Source of the DNA: Heliocidaris tuberculata
Lineage: Eukaryota > Echinodermata > Echinoidea > Camarodonta > Echinometridae
Length of the DNA: 64,000 bases
Assembly: GCA_025618425.1 (NCBI GenBank)
Contig: CM046837.1
Location: 28,345,059-28,409,058, forward strand
Direction of reading: 5' to 3'
A program made the translations under genes and the position numbers. Under the pieces are notes generated by a model. It had not been told where the DNA came from, did no database searches, and worked only from the letters and a program-made list of their open reading frames with translations. Each line of letters starts with the position of its first letter. The first letter of the stretch is position 1. This document shows, piece after piece, positions 34,655-47,552 of this stretch.

Positions 34655-36213
34655 GTTTTTATGCCTCCGCCCAGCGAAGGTGGTGCCGGAGGCATTATAT
34701 TTTCGGGTTGTCCGTCCGTCCGTCCGTCCGTCCGTCCCGCTTTCTTGTTCGAGCGATAACTCAAGAACAACATAAGGTATGAACTTCAAACTTGGTGCTA
34801 GTATGTATCACCATAGGAAGACGATCTGAATAGATTTTGGGGTACGTAGGTCAAAGGTCAAGGTCACAGAGGCCAATTTTTCTGAAATTTCAGGTGTTAG
34901 ACTCGTTCTAGCATTAACTCAAGAACCACATAAGGTATGAACTTCAAACTTGGTGCTAGTATGTATCACCATAGGAAGACGATCTGAATAGATTTTGGGG
35001 TACGTAGGTCAAAGGTCAAGGTCACAGAGGCCAATTTCTGAAATTTCAGGTGTTGGCCTCATTCTAGCGATGATCAAGAAACATTTGAGGTATGAACTTC
35101 AAACTTGGTGCTAGTATGTATCACTATAGGAAGACGATCTGATTAGATTTTGGGGTATGTAGGTCAGAGGTCAAAGGTCACAGGTCAATTTCTCAAATTT
35201 CAGGTGTTAGCCTTGTTAACGCAATATCTCAAGAACCATTTGAGGTATGAACTTCAAACTTGGTACTAGTATGTATCCCCATAGGATGAGCATCTGATTA
35301 GATTTTGGGGTATGTAGGTCAGAGGTCAAAGGTCACAGGTCAATTTCTGAAATTTCTGGTGTTAGCCTTGTTAACGCAATATCTCAAGAACCATTTGAGG
35401 TATGAACTTCAAACTTGGTACTAGTATGTATCCCCATAGGATGATGATGTGATTATATTTTGGGGTATGTAGGTCAAAGGTCAAAGGTCACGGGTCAATT
35501 TCTGAAATTTCAGGTGTTAGCCTTGTTAACGCAATATCTCAAGAACCATTTGAGGTATGAACTTCAAACTTGGTACTAGTATGTATCACCATATAGATGA
35601 GGATCTGATTAGATTTTGAGGTATGTAGGTCAAAGGTCAAAGGTCACAGGTCAATTTCTGAAATTTCGGATGTTAGCCTTGTTAACGCAATATCTCAAGA
35701 ACCATTTGAGGTATGAACTTCAAACTTGGTACTAGGTATCAGCATAGAAAGACCATCTGGTTAGATTTTGGGATACGTATGTAAAAGCTAAGGTCATAGA
35801 GGTCAATTATGAAATTGCAGGTTTTAGCCTTAACGTGATATCTCAAGAACCATTTGATCCATTAACTTCAAACTTGGAACTAGTATGAAACCCCATAATG
35901 AGACGAAATGATTAGTTTTTTGTTCACGTAGGTCAAAGGTGACAGGTCATAGAGGTCATTAAACAGGTGTATGTGAAATTAATGTTTTTTTTACCTTTGT
36001 TATCAACATATCTCAACTATTTTGTATTCATGACTAGGAGGAGATAAAGTGATCAGACTTTGGGGTTATAAGGTGTAAGGTCGAATGTCAAAGAGGTCAA
36101 TTAACATGTAATTAGAGGCTTTTTATTCTGGTTATCACAAGATTTCAAGAACAGTTTGAGCCATCAACTGAATTTAGGCGGAGGCATATAGGAGACGCAG
36201 TCGCATTCATCTT
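34655..36213. mobile_element. TIR element carrying a 155-bp tandem array
   Basis: Outer motif ATGCCTCCGCC (34,661) is inverted as GGCGGAGGCAT (36,177-36,187). A small hairpin closes on CGGAGGCAT at 34,687, followed by a (CCGT)n run at 34,710-34,738. The body is eight well-aligned units, marked by GAACTTCAAACTTGGT at 34,781, 34,939, 35,094, 35,249, 35,404, 35,559, 35,715 and 35,863, plus two decayed ones. Sister units at 53,840 and 60,700 pass from GAGTGTTTTT-like sequence straight to CTTTATATATTTGATTAGTC, giving empty sites. No coding capacity. Confidence 0.75.
34761..35990 (+). repeat. 155-bp satellite with AGGTCA direct repeats
   Basis: Most units contain two to four AGGTCA-type half-sites spaced by one base, e.g. 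AGGTCAAAGGTCA at 34,848-34,860 and 35,168-35,180. The spacing between units is 155-158 bp for most of the array, falling to about 149 at the end. This is the DR1 arrangement bound by RXR/HNF4-type nuclear receptors; binding here is inference. Confidence 0.8.
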
Positions 36214-36388
36214 ATTTCTTTATATGACTGATTAGTCATAACATTTGATTTTCTCTGACCCCTAAATGATGCAGACTGGACACTGGTACATACAAAGGAC
36301 CCATTTGTACAGGATTTGGGTTTTTAATAAAAGTGTTTAATTTTCAGTAATTATGCTAATCTAGCTTTATCAATGATTATTTCAACAG

Positions 36389-36463
36389 ATTGTGACCCTT
36401 GACATCTTGCATGATGGTCTCAGTGAACACCCTTCAGCATCACGTGATCTTGCTCAGTTCATT
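36389..36463 (+). pseudogene. Truncated LRR exon
   Basis: Preceded by the same intron end (TTTTCAGTAATTATGCTAAT..TTCAACAG) as the intact exons at 54,007 and 60,870. It reads 25 codons in phase, including LSEHPSASRDLAQFI, matching LSERPSASRDLAEFF of the intact copies. Homology then stops and minus-strand LINE sequence begins, so the exon has lost its second half. It shows that this U unit once carried the same LRR module. Confidence 0.7.
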
Positions 36464-39172
36464 TTATTCTATCATTCTTGAACAAGAACAAAACAACAGA
36501 TTTGAACAAATTACATTTTGTGACATATCGTTAAAAAACAACAAAATTGTTACATCAGTTGTACATGTCTCCATTTATCTAGTAATACAACAAATTTATT
36601 GCATTTCATAGAAAGAACCCGCTTAACTTCATAGAAACGTTTAAGCATCTTCTTAAAAGAGTTTAAAGATAGCCGTTCCCTTCTGCATTTCGAAGAGAAT
36701 ATAATAGTGTTCTGCATATAAAATGACAAAATTAAAGGTAGATTGCTTACCATCTGGGAAACCAAACAGAAACGATATTTTAGTCAAAAGGACTTCATTG
36801 TTTAGAATAAAGCTTTGGAAGTCTTGAATGAATTGATGCGCAGCAATCTACAAGCTCAGCTTTTTAGCAGTCCCCTCCACGACCAACCTAGTTTATAATG
36901 TTGTTATGCCTATTGTACGCTGTAAACCAATTACATGTAATACATGTATTGTTAAGTTTTCATTGTTTTGTACAATGCAAACCCATGTATTTTATTTTGT
37001 TGGAAGTGAAAATAAACGAAAAATCAGGGCATTCCCCAAAACAAGTGTGAAATACTTTCAACAGAGGATATGCAAAATGTACACAAATTAGAATTAGCTC
37101 TGCACATGCTATGAAGATATTTATTTACCCCTAGTGTTCTAGGGGTAGAAAGGCAACATTTCAAAAGAATGGTGTAAAGTTTCCTCCAGTCTTAAACATC
37201 AGCCAAACTTGTAGCCCATTTCATTTTCGAAATCGGAACTTTTAAGGATCATTTCTACAGAAATTCGATGGACATATTTGCATACTCTGAAAACCTTCTT
37301 TAAGTTATGCAATAATTCTTCTTGGGTGTCTTGCTTTCAGCTTTGTGCTGTAGAATACCATTTTTCCATTCTTATGAAAGTACGGAAATTAATAACTAGT
37401 AGTCAAGAAAATGACATTGAACTTTATATTTTTGCATAAATGTCACATATGAATAAAAATTACCATGCTCATCTAACAAATGTGTGATATGAGTGATTCC
37501 AATATCTATCCAATCGTGCTTAAATACAACATTACCATCTATTTTAATGAGAGAGTTATTCCACAACATTTGATATTGAATATTTACATCAATCAATTTC
37601 GGTGAGAATGTCAATGCACCCTAAGCAAGTAAACTTTCACGTATAAAGTGGTTCTTTACATTGGATATTTTGGGGTCATTAAACTTTAGATTACACAACC
37701 AAAACCAATCTCCGCAAGATGTGTCAAATAGTAGTATTCAAAAAAGCATTTCCATTTACCTGTATTTTCTACATCAATCAATCGCTTTATACCCATGCAA
37801 TTTTCAATCCTTTAATAACTGAAGGAAGATGTAACATTTTCAATCCACCTTGATTATAATCTCCAATGATTGTATGGCGGTTAATCTAATCCGGCTTTCC
37901 ACTCCATATAAAAGAGTACACCTGTACATTACAGAATCAATTTCTCACAAAACTTCTTCTGGCGGCTTTGTCACTAGGTGCTGAGAGAAGAAATGGACAT
38001 AAATTTGAATACATTACAGAATCGGTCTTTTGGAGAAAAAAAAAATCAGAAGCATACCCACTGTTCAACACACATGAATATATATTATTATACACAATTT
38101 TCACCCAGGATATTAAATCTTCCCTAAAGCTTGAAACATAAAAGACAATTCTGACTTTATTAATATCGATAGCCTTTTCAATATCAGCAATTAACATAAA
38201 ACCAGGAAGGGCATGCTCATTTGTAAATTCAATTATATCTAAAGCTAAACGAATGTTCTCTCCAATGTACCGACCATGTAAAAAACCTGTTAATAGTCAC
38301 TGCTAATAATACCCCATAAGACTTTCCGTAGTCTCAGAGCTAAACTTTTAACGATAAGTTTGTAATCTGTGTTCAATGCAGAGATAGGTCTCCAATTCTA
38401 AAAACAACGGATTTCAATCCTTCTTGGGAATGAAATTTATAATACCTCTTCTCTGATCCAATGATAATGTACTTTGTATAAATGAATAATTAAAACTATC
38501 TAGCATGCTTTCTCCTAAATTTTTGAAGAAAAAATTGTAAAATTCACAAAGAAATCCATCTGTACCTGGTGTCTTGTTATATTACTCATTGTTTTTAGAG
38601 TATTTACACGCTCTTGCATTGTTATTAAACCTTCACATTTCTTTTGTAAACCAGAAGATAATATGGGGCTTTCATTTCCCTGAGATAAAATATCATTGAG
38701 ATCAAATTGAGGAGGATTACAAGAGGAGAAAAGACTTTCATAATACTCTCTTATTGTGACAAGTATATCATCTTATGATGATACGATTGTGCCGTTATCG
38801 CAGCATAATTCAGAGATTGATTTTTGTCGCTGATTTCTTTTCTCTAGATTTATAAAATAACGAGTATTTCTTTCACCATTCTCAATCCAGTTTGCTTTAG
38901 ATCTTATCATTGCACCTTCTATTTTCTTCTCATACCATACCTACAGGACTTTATCTCATCTTGAACAGATACTGATTTATTTTTAGCAAAACTAGACTCG
39001 AGAAAATTGAGCTTATCAATTAGATTTTTCTCCTGTAGTCTGCCCTGCCTGGCTTTATCAATTGAATATTGAATTGTTATCACATCTGGCATTTAAGAAA
39101 ATCCCAAAATGTATTAGGATCCAAAAAATTACGAAATTGTGTTTTGTTATCTGTTATACACATTCGGCAGTC
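36464..39172 (-). pseudogene. L1/Tx1-like LINE ORF2 (linker, RT and C-terminal region), copy B
   Basis: Minus-strand remains of ORF2 in order. Linker near 39,000-39,140; NWRPISALNTDYKLI-like block near 38,300-38,400; RT middle with VKIVYNNIYSCVLNSGYASD at about 38,045-38,110. A C-terminal region follows with GDYNQGGLKMLHLPSVIKGL near 37,800-37,860 and MTFSPKLIDVNIQYQML at 37,396-37,614. The LINE continues in broken frames to a 3' junction with the LRR exon near 36,463. 38,045-39,172 is the same sequence as window positions 1-1,128. Many stops; inactive. The target duplication was not found. Confidence 0.7.
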
Positions 39173-39618
39173 AGACAAAACAAAAAATAGATGAATTTAT
39201 AGAATAGTTGCACCATACCATTGCAAGAGGTGAACGGGAAAGTAAATTTAGAAGAAAAAAAAAGGAAAAAAAAAAAGAAAAAGAAGAGCGTTTTAAAGAT
39301 GTTTAAACAAAAAAGCTTGGACTGGGAAAACACTGCTAAAAGTGTACTGGAATTTTAAAGAAGAAAGGAGATGTTGGCAATCAACCTCCTAGCCAGGAGA
39401 AGATACTACGATATAAAACAGAATACAAGTATTGTCATCATGTTTGGAAAGTAATAAACATATCCAATTTGGTATAGAATAATCTCAATATTTTATTGAG
39501 GAAGTCGAGAAAATGCTTGAATTCTATAAACAAGAATCTTAAAATTGACCTGTTTCAATATGGTATTTCTATGAAATACCTGAAATACAGCCCTGATGCC
39601 CATTTCAGTGTGATCTCA
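39173..39618 (+). pseudogene. Polymerase N-terminal fragment before tandem unit 1
   Basis: Same as 1,140-1,572: A-rich stretch, then GYVEFYK-like decayed sequence and DLFQYGISMKYLKYSPDA. It stops at CAGAT (39,619), where R sequence is fused. Confidence 0.65.
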
Positions 39619-39789
39619 GATTATATAAAGGTTCGAGTGTATCTTGGTGGAGCCAGGGTGGGGCACTTTTCCCCGTCATTGTGTACCCCCTTTTCCCGTC
39701 ATTGTGTAACCCCTTTTTTTGAATGTGTATTCAGTAATCGCATGGACTCTCTTACTCAGATCGTGGACCCTATCGATGAAAGAAAGAGA

Positions 39790-39832
<43 letters not shown>

Positions 39833-41117
39833 GAGAGGGAGGGGGTCATAGGGTGAAAAAGAAAATCTCGTCTTACTTCCCTCCCCTTTCTTTTCTTTCC
39901 CTCTCTTGCTTTCTCCACATGGGGCCGGGCGACCATGATAGACCTCCTTCTTGGGAATGAAATTTATAATACCTCTTCTCTGATCCAATGATAATTTACC
40001 TTGTATAATGAATAATTAAAACTATCTAGCATGCTTTCTCCTAAATTTTTGAAGAAAAAATTGTAAAATTCATAAAGAAATCCATCTGTACCTGGTGTCT
40101 TGTTATATTACTCATTGTTTTTAGAGTATTTACACGTTCTTGCATTGTTACCAAACCTTCATATTTCTTTTGCCTGAGATAAAATATCATTGAGATCAAC
40201 TTGAGGAGGATTACAAGAGGAGAAAATACTTTCATAATACTCTCTTATTGTGACAAGTATATCATCTTATGATGATACGATTGTGCCGTTATCGCAGCAT
40301 AATTCAGAGATTGATTTTTGTCGCTGATTTCTTTTCTCTAGATTTATAAAATAACGAGTATTTCTTTCACCATTCTCAATCCAGTTTACTTTAGATCTTA
40401 TCATTGCACCTTCTGTTTTCTTCTCATACCATACCTATAGGACTTTATCTCATCTTGAACAGATACTGATTTATTTTTAGCAAAACTAGACTCGAGAAAA
40501 TTGAGCTTATCAATTAGATTTTTCTCCTGTAGTCTGCCCTGCCTGGCTTTATCAATTGAATATTGAATTGTTATCGATCACATCTGGCATTTAAGAAAAT
40601 CCCAAAATGTATTAGGATCCAAAAAATTACGAAATTGTGTTTTGTTATCTGTTATACACATTCGGCAGTCAGACAAAACAAAAAATAGATGAATTTATAG
40701 AATAGTTGCACCATACCATTGCAAGAGGTGAACGGGAAAGTAAATTTAGAAGAAAAAAAAAGGAAAAAAAAAAGAAAAAGAAGAGCGTTTTAAAGATGTT
40801 TAAACAAAAAAGCTTGGACTGGGAAAACACTGCTAAAAGTGTACTGGAATTTTAAAGAAGAAAGGAGATGTTGGCAATCAACCTCCTAGCCAGGAGAAGA
40901 TACTACGATATAAAACAGAATACAAGTATTGTCATCATGTTTGGAAAGTAATAAACATATCCAATTTGGTATAGAATAATCTCAATATTTTATTGAGGAA
41001 GTCGAGAAAATGCTTGAATTCTATAAACAAGAATCTTAAAATTGACCTGTTTCAATATGGTATTTCTATGAAATACCTGAAATACAGCCCTGATGCCCAT
41101 TTCAGTGTGATCTCAGA
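39619..41117 (+). repeat. Tandem chimeric unit 1 (R - LINE - polymerase)
   Basis: 39,619-39,946 is R sequence with a GA array (39,784-39,829). 39,947-40,671 is minus-strand LINE RT/linker, and 40,672-41,117 is the polymerase N-terminal piece. The R-to-LINE join is CCTCC|TTCTTGGG and the polymerase-to-R join is CAGAT|TATATAAAGG, both with a few bases of shared sequence. Units 1 and 2 share a 36-bp LINE deletion near 40,171 that the flanking copy at 38,645 lacks. Confidence 0.8.
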
Positions 41118-41263
41118 TTATATAAAGGTTCGAGTGTATCTTGGTGGAGCCAGGGTGGGGCACTTTTCCCCGTCATTGTGTACCCCCTTTTTTTGAATGT
41201 GTATTCAGTAATCGCATGGACTCTCTTACTCAGATCGTGGACCCTATCGATGAAAGAAAGAGA

Positions 41264-41322
<59 letters not shown>

Positions 41323-42607
41323 GAGAGGGAGGGGGTCATAGGGTGAAAAAGAAAATCTCGTCTTACTTCCCTCCCCTTTCTTTTCTTTCCCTCTCTTGCT
41401 TTCTCCACATGGGGCCGGGCGACCATGATAGACCTCCTTCTTGGGAATGAAATTTATAATACCTCTTCTCTGATCCAATGATAATTTACCTTGTATAATG
41501 AATAATTAAAACTATCTAGCATGCTTTCTCCTAAATTTTTGAAGAAAAAATTGTAAAATTCATAAAGAAATCCATCTGTACCTGGTGTCTTGTTATATTA
41601 CTCATTGTTTTTAGAGTATTTACACGTTCTTGCATTGTTATCAAACCTTCATATTTCTTTTGCCTGAGATAAAATATCATTGAGATCAACTTGAGGAGGA
41701 TTACAAGAGGAGAAAATACTTTCATAATACTCTCTTATTGTGACAAGTATATCATCTTATGATGATACGATTGTGCCGTTATCGCAGCATAATTCAGAGA
41801 TTGATTTTTGTCGCTGATTTCTTTTCTCTAGATTTATAAAATAACGAGTATTTCTTTCACCATTCTCAATCCAGTTTGCTTTAGATCTTATCATTGCACC
41901 TTCTATTTTCTTCTCATACCATACCTATAGGACTTTATCTCATCTTGAACAGATACTGATTTATTTTTAGCAAAACTAGACTCGAGAAAATTGAGCTTAT
42001 CAATTAGATTTTTCTCCTGTAGTCTGCCCTGCCTGGCTTTATCAATTGAATATTGAATTGTTATCGATCACATCTGGCATTTAAGAAAATCCCAAAATGT
42101 ATTAGGATCCAAAAAATTACGAAATTGTGTTTTGTTATCTGTTATACACATTCGGCAGTCAGACAAAACAAAAAATAGATGAATTTATAGAATAGTTGCA
42201 CCATACCATTGCAAGAGGTGAACGGGAAAGTAAATTTAGAAGAAAAAAAAAGGAAAAAAAAAAGAAAAAGAAGAGCGTTTTAAAGATGTTTAAACAAAAA
42301 AGCTTGGACTGGGAAAACACTGCTAAAAGTGTACTGGAATTTTAAAGAAGAAAGGAGATGTTGGCAATCAACCTCCTAGCCAGGAGAAGATACTACGATA
42401 TAAAACAGAATACAAGTATTGTCATCATGTTTGGAAAGTAATAAACATATCCAATTTGGTATAGAATAATCTCAATATTTTATTGAGGAAGTCGAGAAAA
42501 TGCTTGAATTCTATAAACAAGAATCTTAAAATTGACCTGTTTCAATATGGTATTTCTATGAAATACCTGAAATACAGCCCTGATGCCCATTTCAGTGTGA
42601 TCTCAGA
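41118..42607 (+). repeat. Tandem chimeric unit 2 (R - LINE - polymerase)
   Basis: Near-identical repeat of unit 1, offset about 1,490-1,497 bp. Differences are a longer GA array (41,264-41,319), loss of one TTTTCCCGTCATTGTGTAAC block near 41,185, and a handful of substitutions. It leads into the longer polymerase copy B at 42,608. No reading frame through the GA array is real. Confidence 0.8.
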
Positions 42608-43204
42608 TAAAGAAAAAGATCTCTATTACACTTTTCGAGATAATCAGATGGGAGATCCATCTACCTTTTACCGAGAACGTAGCGTAACTGTAATTCATGG
42701 AGGTAAGCCATGTGCCCCCCCCCCAAAAAAAAGGGGGGGGGGCTCTGATACAAATGCATTGTATCTACACTCTAGTGTCATGCAACGAATGCCAAAAGGA
42801 CCCTTCGTGAGAAAAAGGATAGAAAACATATCAAATCCGACTACAAACATCCCCTAGCTCAAGAATGGTGGGAATACTAAAGATTTTGTAGAGAAATGCT
42901 GGTAACCAATCTGAAGAAAGAACTGGACCCCTTTCAGATTCTTGTGGATGAGTTTTACGCCGCAAACAAGACGAGTGTTTGAATTTCACGGATGTTACCT
43001 TCACGGACACCCATGTCACCTCACCAAAGGCCAGACACATAACAGTAAACTGGGAAAATCTATGAAAGAATTATTACAAAACCCCTGGGGAAAAAAAAGA
43101 AGCTTTACATAGGTCTAGGTTTCGAGTGTGTCTCTATTTGGGAATATAGATACCGCAATATCCGCAAAAACGACCCAAGGCTCAGTGCTTTTCTGTCAGA
43201 CACG
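42608..43204 (+). pseudogene. Decayed family B DNA polymerase, copy B, up to hAT-A
   Basis: Colinear with 1,573-2,175. The reading from 42,483 gives YYTFRDNQMGDPSTFYRERS. A C/A/G homopolymer stack (42,714-42,742) lies where copy A also has one, then motif A-like DTNALYL at about 42,746-42,766 and broken frames to the CAGACACG target at 43,197-43,204. Slightly less damaged than copy A: the frame through FRDNQ is open here and stopped there. Confidence 0.7.
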
Positions 43205-44014
43205 CAGTGGCGTATCTAGGTATTCTGGCGCCCGGGGCAAACTCTCAAATCTCATTTAGAAATGATGATGAAAATGAGTTTAGATGCACATAACCCGGGG
43301 TACCGGTTGTTGGCCCAAATTTGATGAGTTATTGTATAAGCGAGGGAGCAACGCAACCGAGCGGCAGATTCTTTTTTCCTTTTCACCCCTCACATTGAAA
43401 TTTCTTATGTATTTTAGCTTTACTAAAAAAAAAAAAAAAAAAAAAAAAATACCAAGGAAATACATCGACCTAGCAATAGATTTTTTTGTTGTTGTTGAAT
43501 TTTTGAACATTCCTATTTTGGGGGCACAAAATAAATAAAAACCCTGAAGAAATATATTTGAGGAATTTAGTAAGGCAATTGCAAGTCAAATTTATGATTT
43601 CTTTCGAATGTTCTATACTTTGAAAGTGCTTTTTATGCAATCCCATCTGGGGGAACAAAATTTAACAAGCTCCTGCCTTATGCGAGAGAGGGGGGGGGGG
43701 CAAAGCAACTAGAGTCAATTAATGGTCAACACTTTAAAAACGCCATTTGGGACGCAAAATAAGTAGATCTTGAACATAATTTTGCGAGGGTGCAAAGCGA
43801 CCGAGCTTTAGAAACATTTCACATTTCAAACCCTATAAAACACCATTTCTAACTCATTTTGTCCTTGACTGGGGCGCAAATAACCCTCAAGGACCATAAA
43901 ATTTCTTGTATTTCTCCCGCTTTTCTTTCTCTCTTTTGCCTTTTTTTTTGCGCCCCCTTCAAGTGCCGCCCGGGGCACGTGCCCCCTCTCCCCCCCCCCC
44001 CGTAGATACCACTG
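43205..44014. mobile_element. hAT-A, copy B, with perfect 8-bp target duplication
   Basis: CAGTGGCGTATCTAGG start, CCACTG end, exact CAGACACG on both sides (43,197-43,204 and 44,015-44,022). Same element and site as 2,176-2,978, so inserted before the duplication. An A run at 43,424-43,449 and a C run near 43,990 differ in length from copy A. Confidence 0.85.
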
Positions 44015-44880
44015 CAGACACGTTCCCCCACCCAAATTCCGTCATGAGTTGAACCCAGAGAGGCTTCTCTCTGCTATATACACGAAGGTTTTCTGTTTGG
44101 CTTTGTTCGGTGTGACATCCACGTCCCTCATGACCTCAAAGAACACTTTTCTGAAATGTTCCCCATTTTCAAGAAAGTGGATATATCCAGAGAAGACATT
44201 TGAGATGTGATAAAAGCTTATCATGGTCATGAAAGCTTCTCTGCGTAACCTTATTGGAAGTATATTTGGTCAAAACATCTTACTCTATACACCATTACTC
44301 CAATAGTACCTGGGTTAGTGGTAACCAAATGTACCAATTTGTAGAATACAAAAAGGTTGACTGCTTCAGACTCTTTGGCCAAAGATGAATGTGGCCGATG
44401 CTTGACGTAAGGGGGGACTTTGATCTTTCCAAGAGTATCATTGCCGACACCATGAAATTAACCGGTGACTCATCTTACGGCAAGACCATTACCAATGAGG
44501 AAAGACATCCAAATGTAAACGTTTGCGACGAAGAGAAAGCACATAAACATGTTAACAACATTTGCTTTCAATCCAATATCAGAAGACTGCTACGAGGTTG
44601 ATACGGCTAAGATAAAAATAAAAATGGACCTCCCAGTTCCGGTTGGGCATGCCGTCTATCAACTAGAAAAACTGCGCTTGCTACAATTTTGTTATGATTT
44701 CCTTTTAAATACGTCATTCTCTATGATTTTCAAATGTGCAAAATGGACACTGATTCTGCTTACATTTCCTTATCATCAGATTCATTCAATAAAATCATTA
44801 AAGCAAGTATCTCAATAATGTACGAACAGTACAAATCCAACTGGTGCCCTCAAAATGATACCCTGAGAATGCCCGATATG
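44015..44880 (+). pseudogene. Decayed family B DNA polymerase, catalytic half, copy B
   Basis: Includes the DIHVPHDLKEHFSEM-type block near 44,115-44,160, KLTGDSSYGKT at about 44,456-44,488 and motif C DTDS at 44,746-44,757 in another frame. It ends at GCCCGATATG (44,880), about 40 bp short of the T insertion point. The left tip of T2 and the last polymerase bases were lost together. The C-terminal part resumes at 50,271. Confidence 0.75.
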
Positions 44881-46068
44881 AATGCCCAATGAAGGTATAT
44901 AGTACCCTTCATGATTTTTTAACGCCTCTCAATTACCAGCTTCTCCATGGTTACATGAAGCAGACAGGGGCGGCGGAGCGTCTTTCAAAATGGGGGGGGG
45001 GCACCAGCAAAAAAGGGGCACCTACAAGGGAGAATTTTGTGATATTGGCATTACCCGACAGTCTTATTAACATAATTAATACATTATCAAGTATCATCTT
45101 CTTCCTTTTTATTGTGGTTCTGGACACTGTCTCAGCTTTCCTTAATTAGCAGTTGTGTGTGATGGTCTAATGATCCATGTGCATGCAAGCGAAGCGAGCG
45201 TGCAAAAATTTTCAGACTTTTTTCTAACTCTGAAGTCCTTGGTTTGTGCATTATTTACAGCTATATATTGAAAATGACAACAACAAATCAATTTGGTGAA
45301 GGGAGGGGGTGGGGGGGGGGAGATGTCGAATGATCTTTTGATTCGTACATTAACCCTGTCGTTTTTCTTTAGGATTACATCGATATCAACATACTTTATG
45401 GGATATGCTTGTCATTGCTTGATTTCATTATGTATTATAAAACCTAGCGAGCATAGCGAGCGAGTTTGGGGAAAATTTTCGGAAAATATTACCCTTACTT
45501 GGTGTAAATTATGGGCACAATTGAGCGAGCGGAATGAGAAATCCTTCGCTTGGGACCTGGGAGTGGGGTAGGTATTATGCCCTTCTTGCCTCCCACTCCA
45601 CTGCCTTACATTGTAGTTGTAGTAATATGGGTACCTGTTACTAAACAGTGGGAAATATAGACAACATGGGGCATTTATCAGAAGAGGAAGGGGCGCTTAT
45701 CAGTGGTGGAAAGGGGCACTTATATAAGAGGTGAAAAGGCGCAATTATGAGAAGAGGAAAAGGGCACATATTAGATAGGGAAAGGGCCACTTATCAGAAG
45801 GGGAACGGGCACGTATTAGAAAATAAATGGGCACTTTTAGTAGTAAAAAGGGCAATTATAAGGGAGAAAGGGGGCATTTATTTTTCAGAAATAAAAAGGG
45901 CACCCTATATACACATCCGTGTTTACATTTATTTAATTAGCATGATTGATTTCCATTTGTATTACATTTTCATTCGTCAGGACCAATCTGTAAGTAATAC
46001 AGATCTCTTGTTTTCTGATATCTGATTCTTGTGATGTAGAATAAATATATTTTACTGAAAACATCTAT

Positions 46069-46480
46069 CTAGGGGCGTCGATCCTGGGGGGGCAGGGGGT
46101 GATTGCCCCCCTAAAATATTGGGGGACAAACATATCATTTTGCCCCCCCCCCCCCCAATAAATCCGGAGGTGTAAAATAAAATAAGGAAAAACTGATGTA
46201 AAACTCGGGAAAGGAAACCTTCCAAACGATGAAATACAAAAGGTTTTACACGGTCAGACTTCAATTTCGCCGCGCGCTCCGCGCGCAAATTCTCTAATCT
46301 TTACTGCGTCATGTAACCGTGGAGGAGCTGTTTTTAAGAGGCGTTTCAAAAAATCATGCCATTAAAAAACCGTTCTGAACATACATAATTCAATTCAAAG
46401 TCTAAATTTTAATATTCATTTAGTTTTTTCTCTATTGTTTCATATTTTATTAGTGTTTATTTCTTCTATTTTTTTGTGTT
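46069..46480 (+). mobile_element. hAT-B remnant in the T2 left arm
   Basis: Starts after CATCTATC with TAGGGGCGTCGATCC as at 5,419 and follows the same interior as far as TTTTTTTGTGTTA. It then joins X sequence directly at about 46,482, so the hAT-B right end and the rest of the arm are deleted. Confidence 0.7.
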
Positions 46481-46481
46481 A

Positions 46482-47552
46482 CAAAACACCCTTGAAATCA
46501 AATTCCCTTACTTTCACTAGTTATCAACTGCATACACAATGTCAGGTGTTGCCAGCTGGGGCTGCAACTCATTTATTTATTACATGTATTAATTTTGTCA
46601 ACAAAATGTTTCATCCCGCGGTGAAGATCATACATGGGCTCAGGCGTAGAGCCTTCACAGTAAAAAAATCATTATAATTGTCTAATTTAAAAAAAAAAAA
46701 AGATCTTCCTTTCTGGAACGAGAAACTTGACTAAAACTTGGCAGCAATCATTCTCAGAGGATGGGGATATAAAGTTGTTCCAACAGAGGCCCTGCATGTC
46801 CCCAAGAACAGCTTGAGAGCAGTCCCCTGAAGACCCTTTTCTTCATAGTTTTGCCTTGAAAGAAATTCTAACACACTAAGCGGGAATCATTATAAGGGGA
46901 AGTTTAAATAGGAGGGGGAGGGGTTGTGCCTCAAAAAGGTACTGTGAAGCATCTCCCCACCAACAGTCCACCCCCCCCCCCTACAAACTGTCCACGGCCC
47001 CAAATTAGACAATTTGGTGAGAGCCAGAGCCACTGTGCCCCTTTCTTTCTTTCTTTCTTTCTTTTTTTTTTTTAAGGTAGAAAAGGCCTTTAGCTTCTAC
47101 ATGAACCAAAATGTCAGGAAATATTATTTACACAAAAACATTCATCCCGCACAATTGCAAAGGTTTTGAATGGGAACAAAATTAAAGAAATATGAGTAAC
47201 CTAAACAGCTGTACAAATATTAGAGAATCAACGTTGATAATTAGATTGCATTTTGGTACAGCCTAGTTATGACAAAGGGTGGACAACAAAGTTTTGTTTA
47301 AGAGTAAAGAATGAAAACGATAAATGACGTGATACAAACTGGCAACTTTCAAGAAACTTCACAGTAAGGAATAATACCACTAGCTCGAAGGGCATTCTAG
47401 AAATATATTGAAGATTCCTTTAAATGTATATCTTAAGCTTCGCACCCAAGCACGGTAATAAGACATAATGCAGATAATATACAGTAATGTACGTTAAGAC
47501 ATGAATTGGTATTTTATTAAGAAACTTCATTGACATCGACATCAATATTTTG
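46482..47552 (+). repeat. X core sequence of T2
   Basis: Matches 9,790-10,049 plus 10,968-11,782 without the LINE found there, so it gives the empty site near 46,740. It contains (TTTC)n at 47,042-47,065. No gene. Confidence 0.7.

Noticed and set aside
34761..35990. CRISPR array
   Set aside because: Units are contiguous 155-bp tandem repeats without unique spacers, in eukaryotic DNA.
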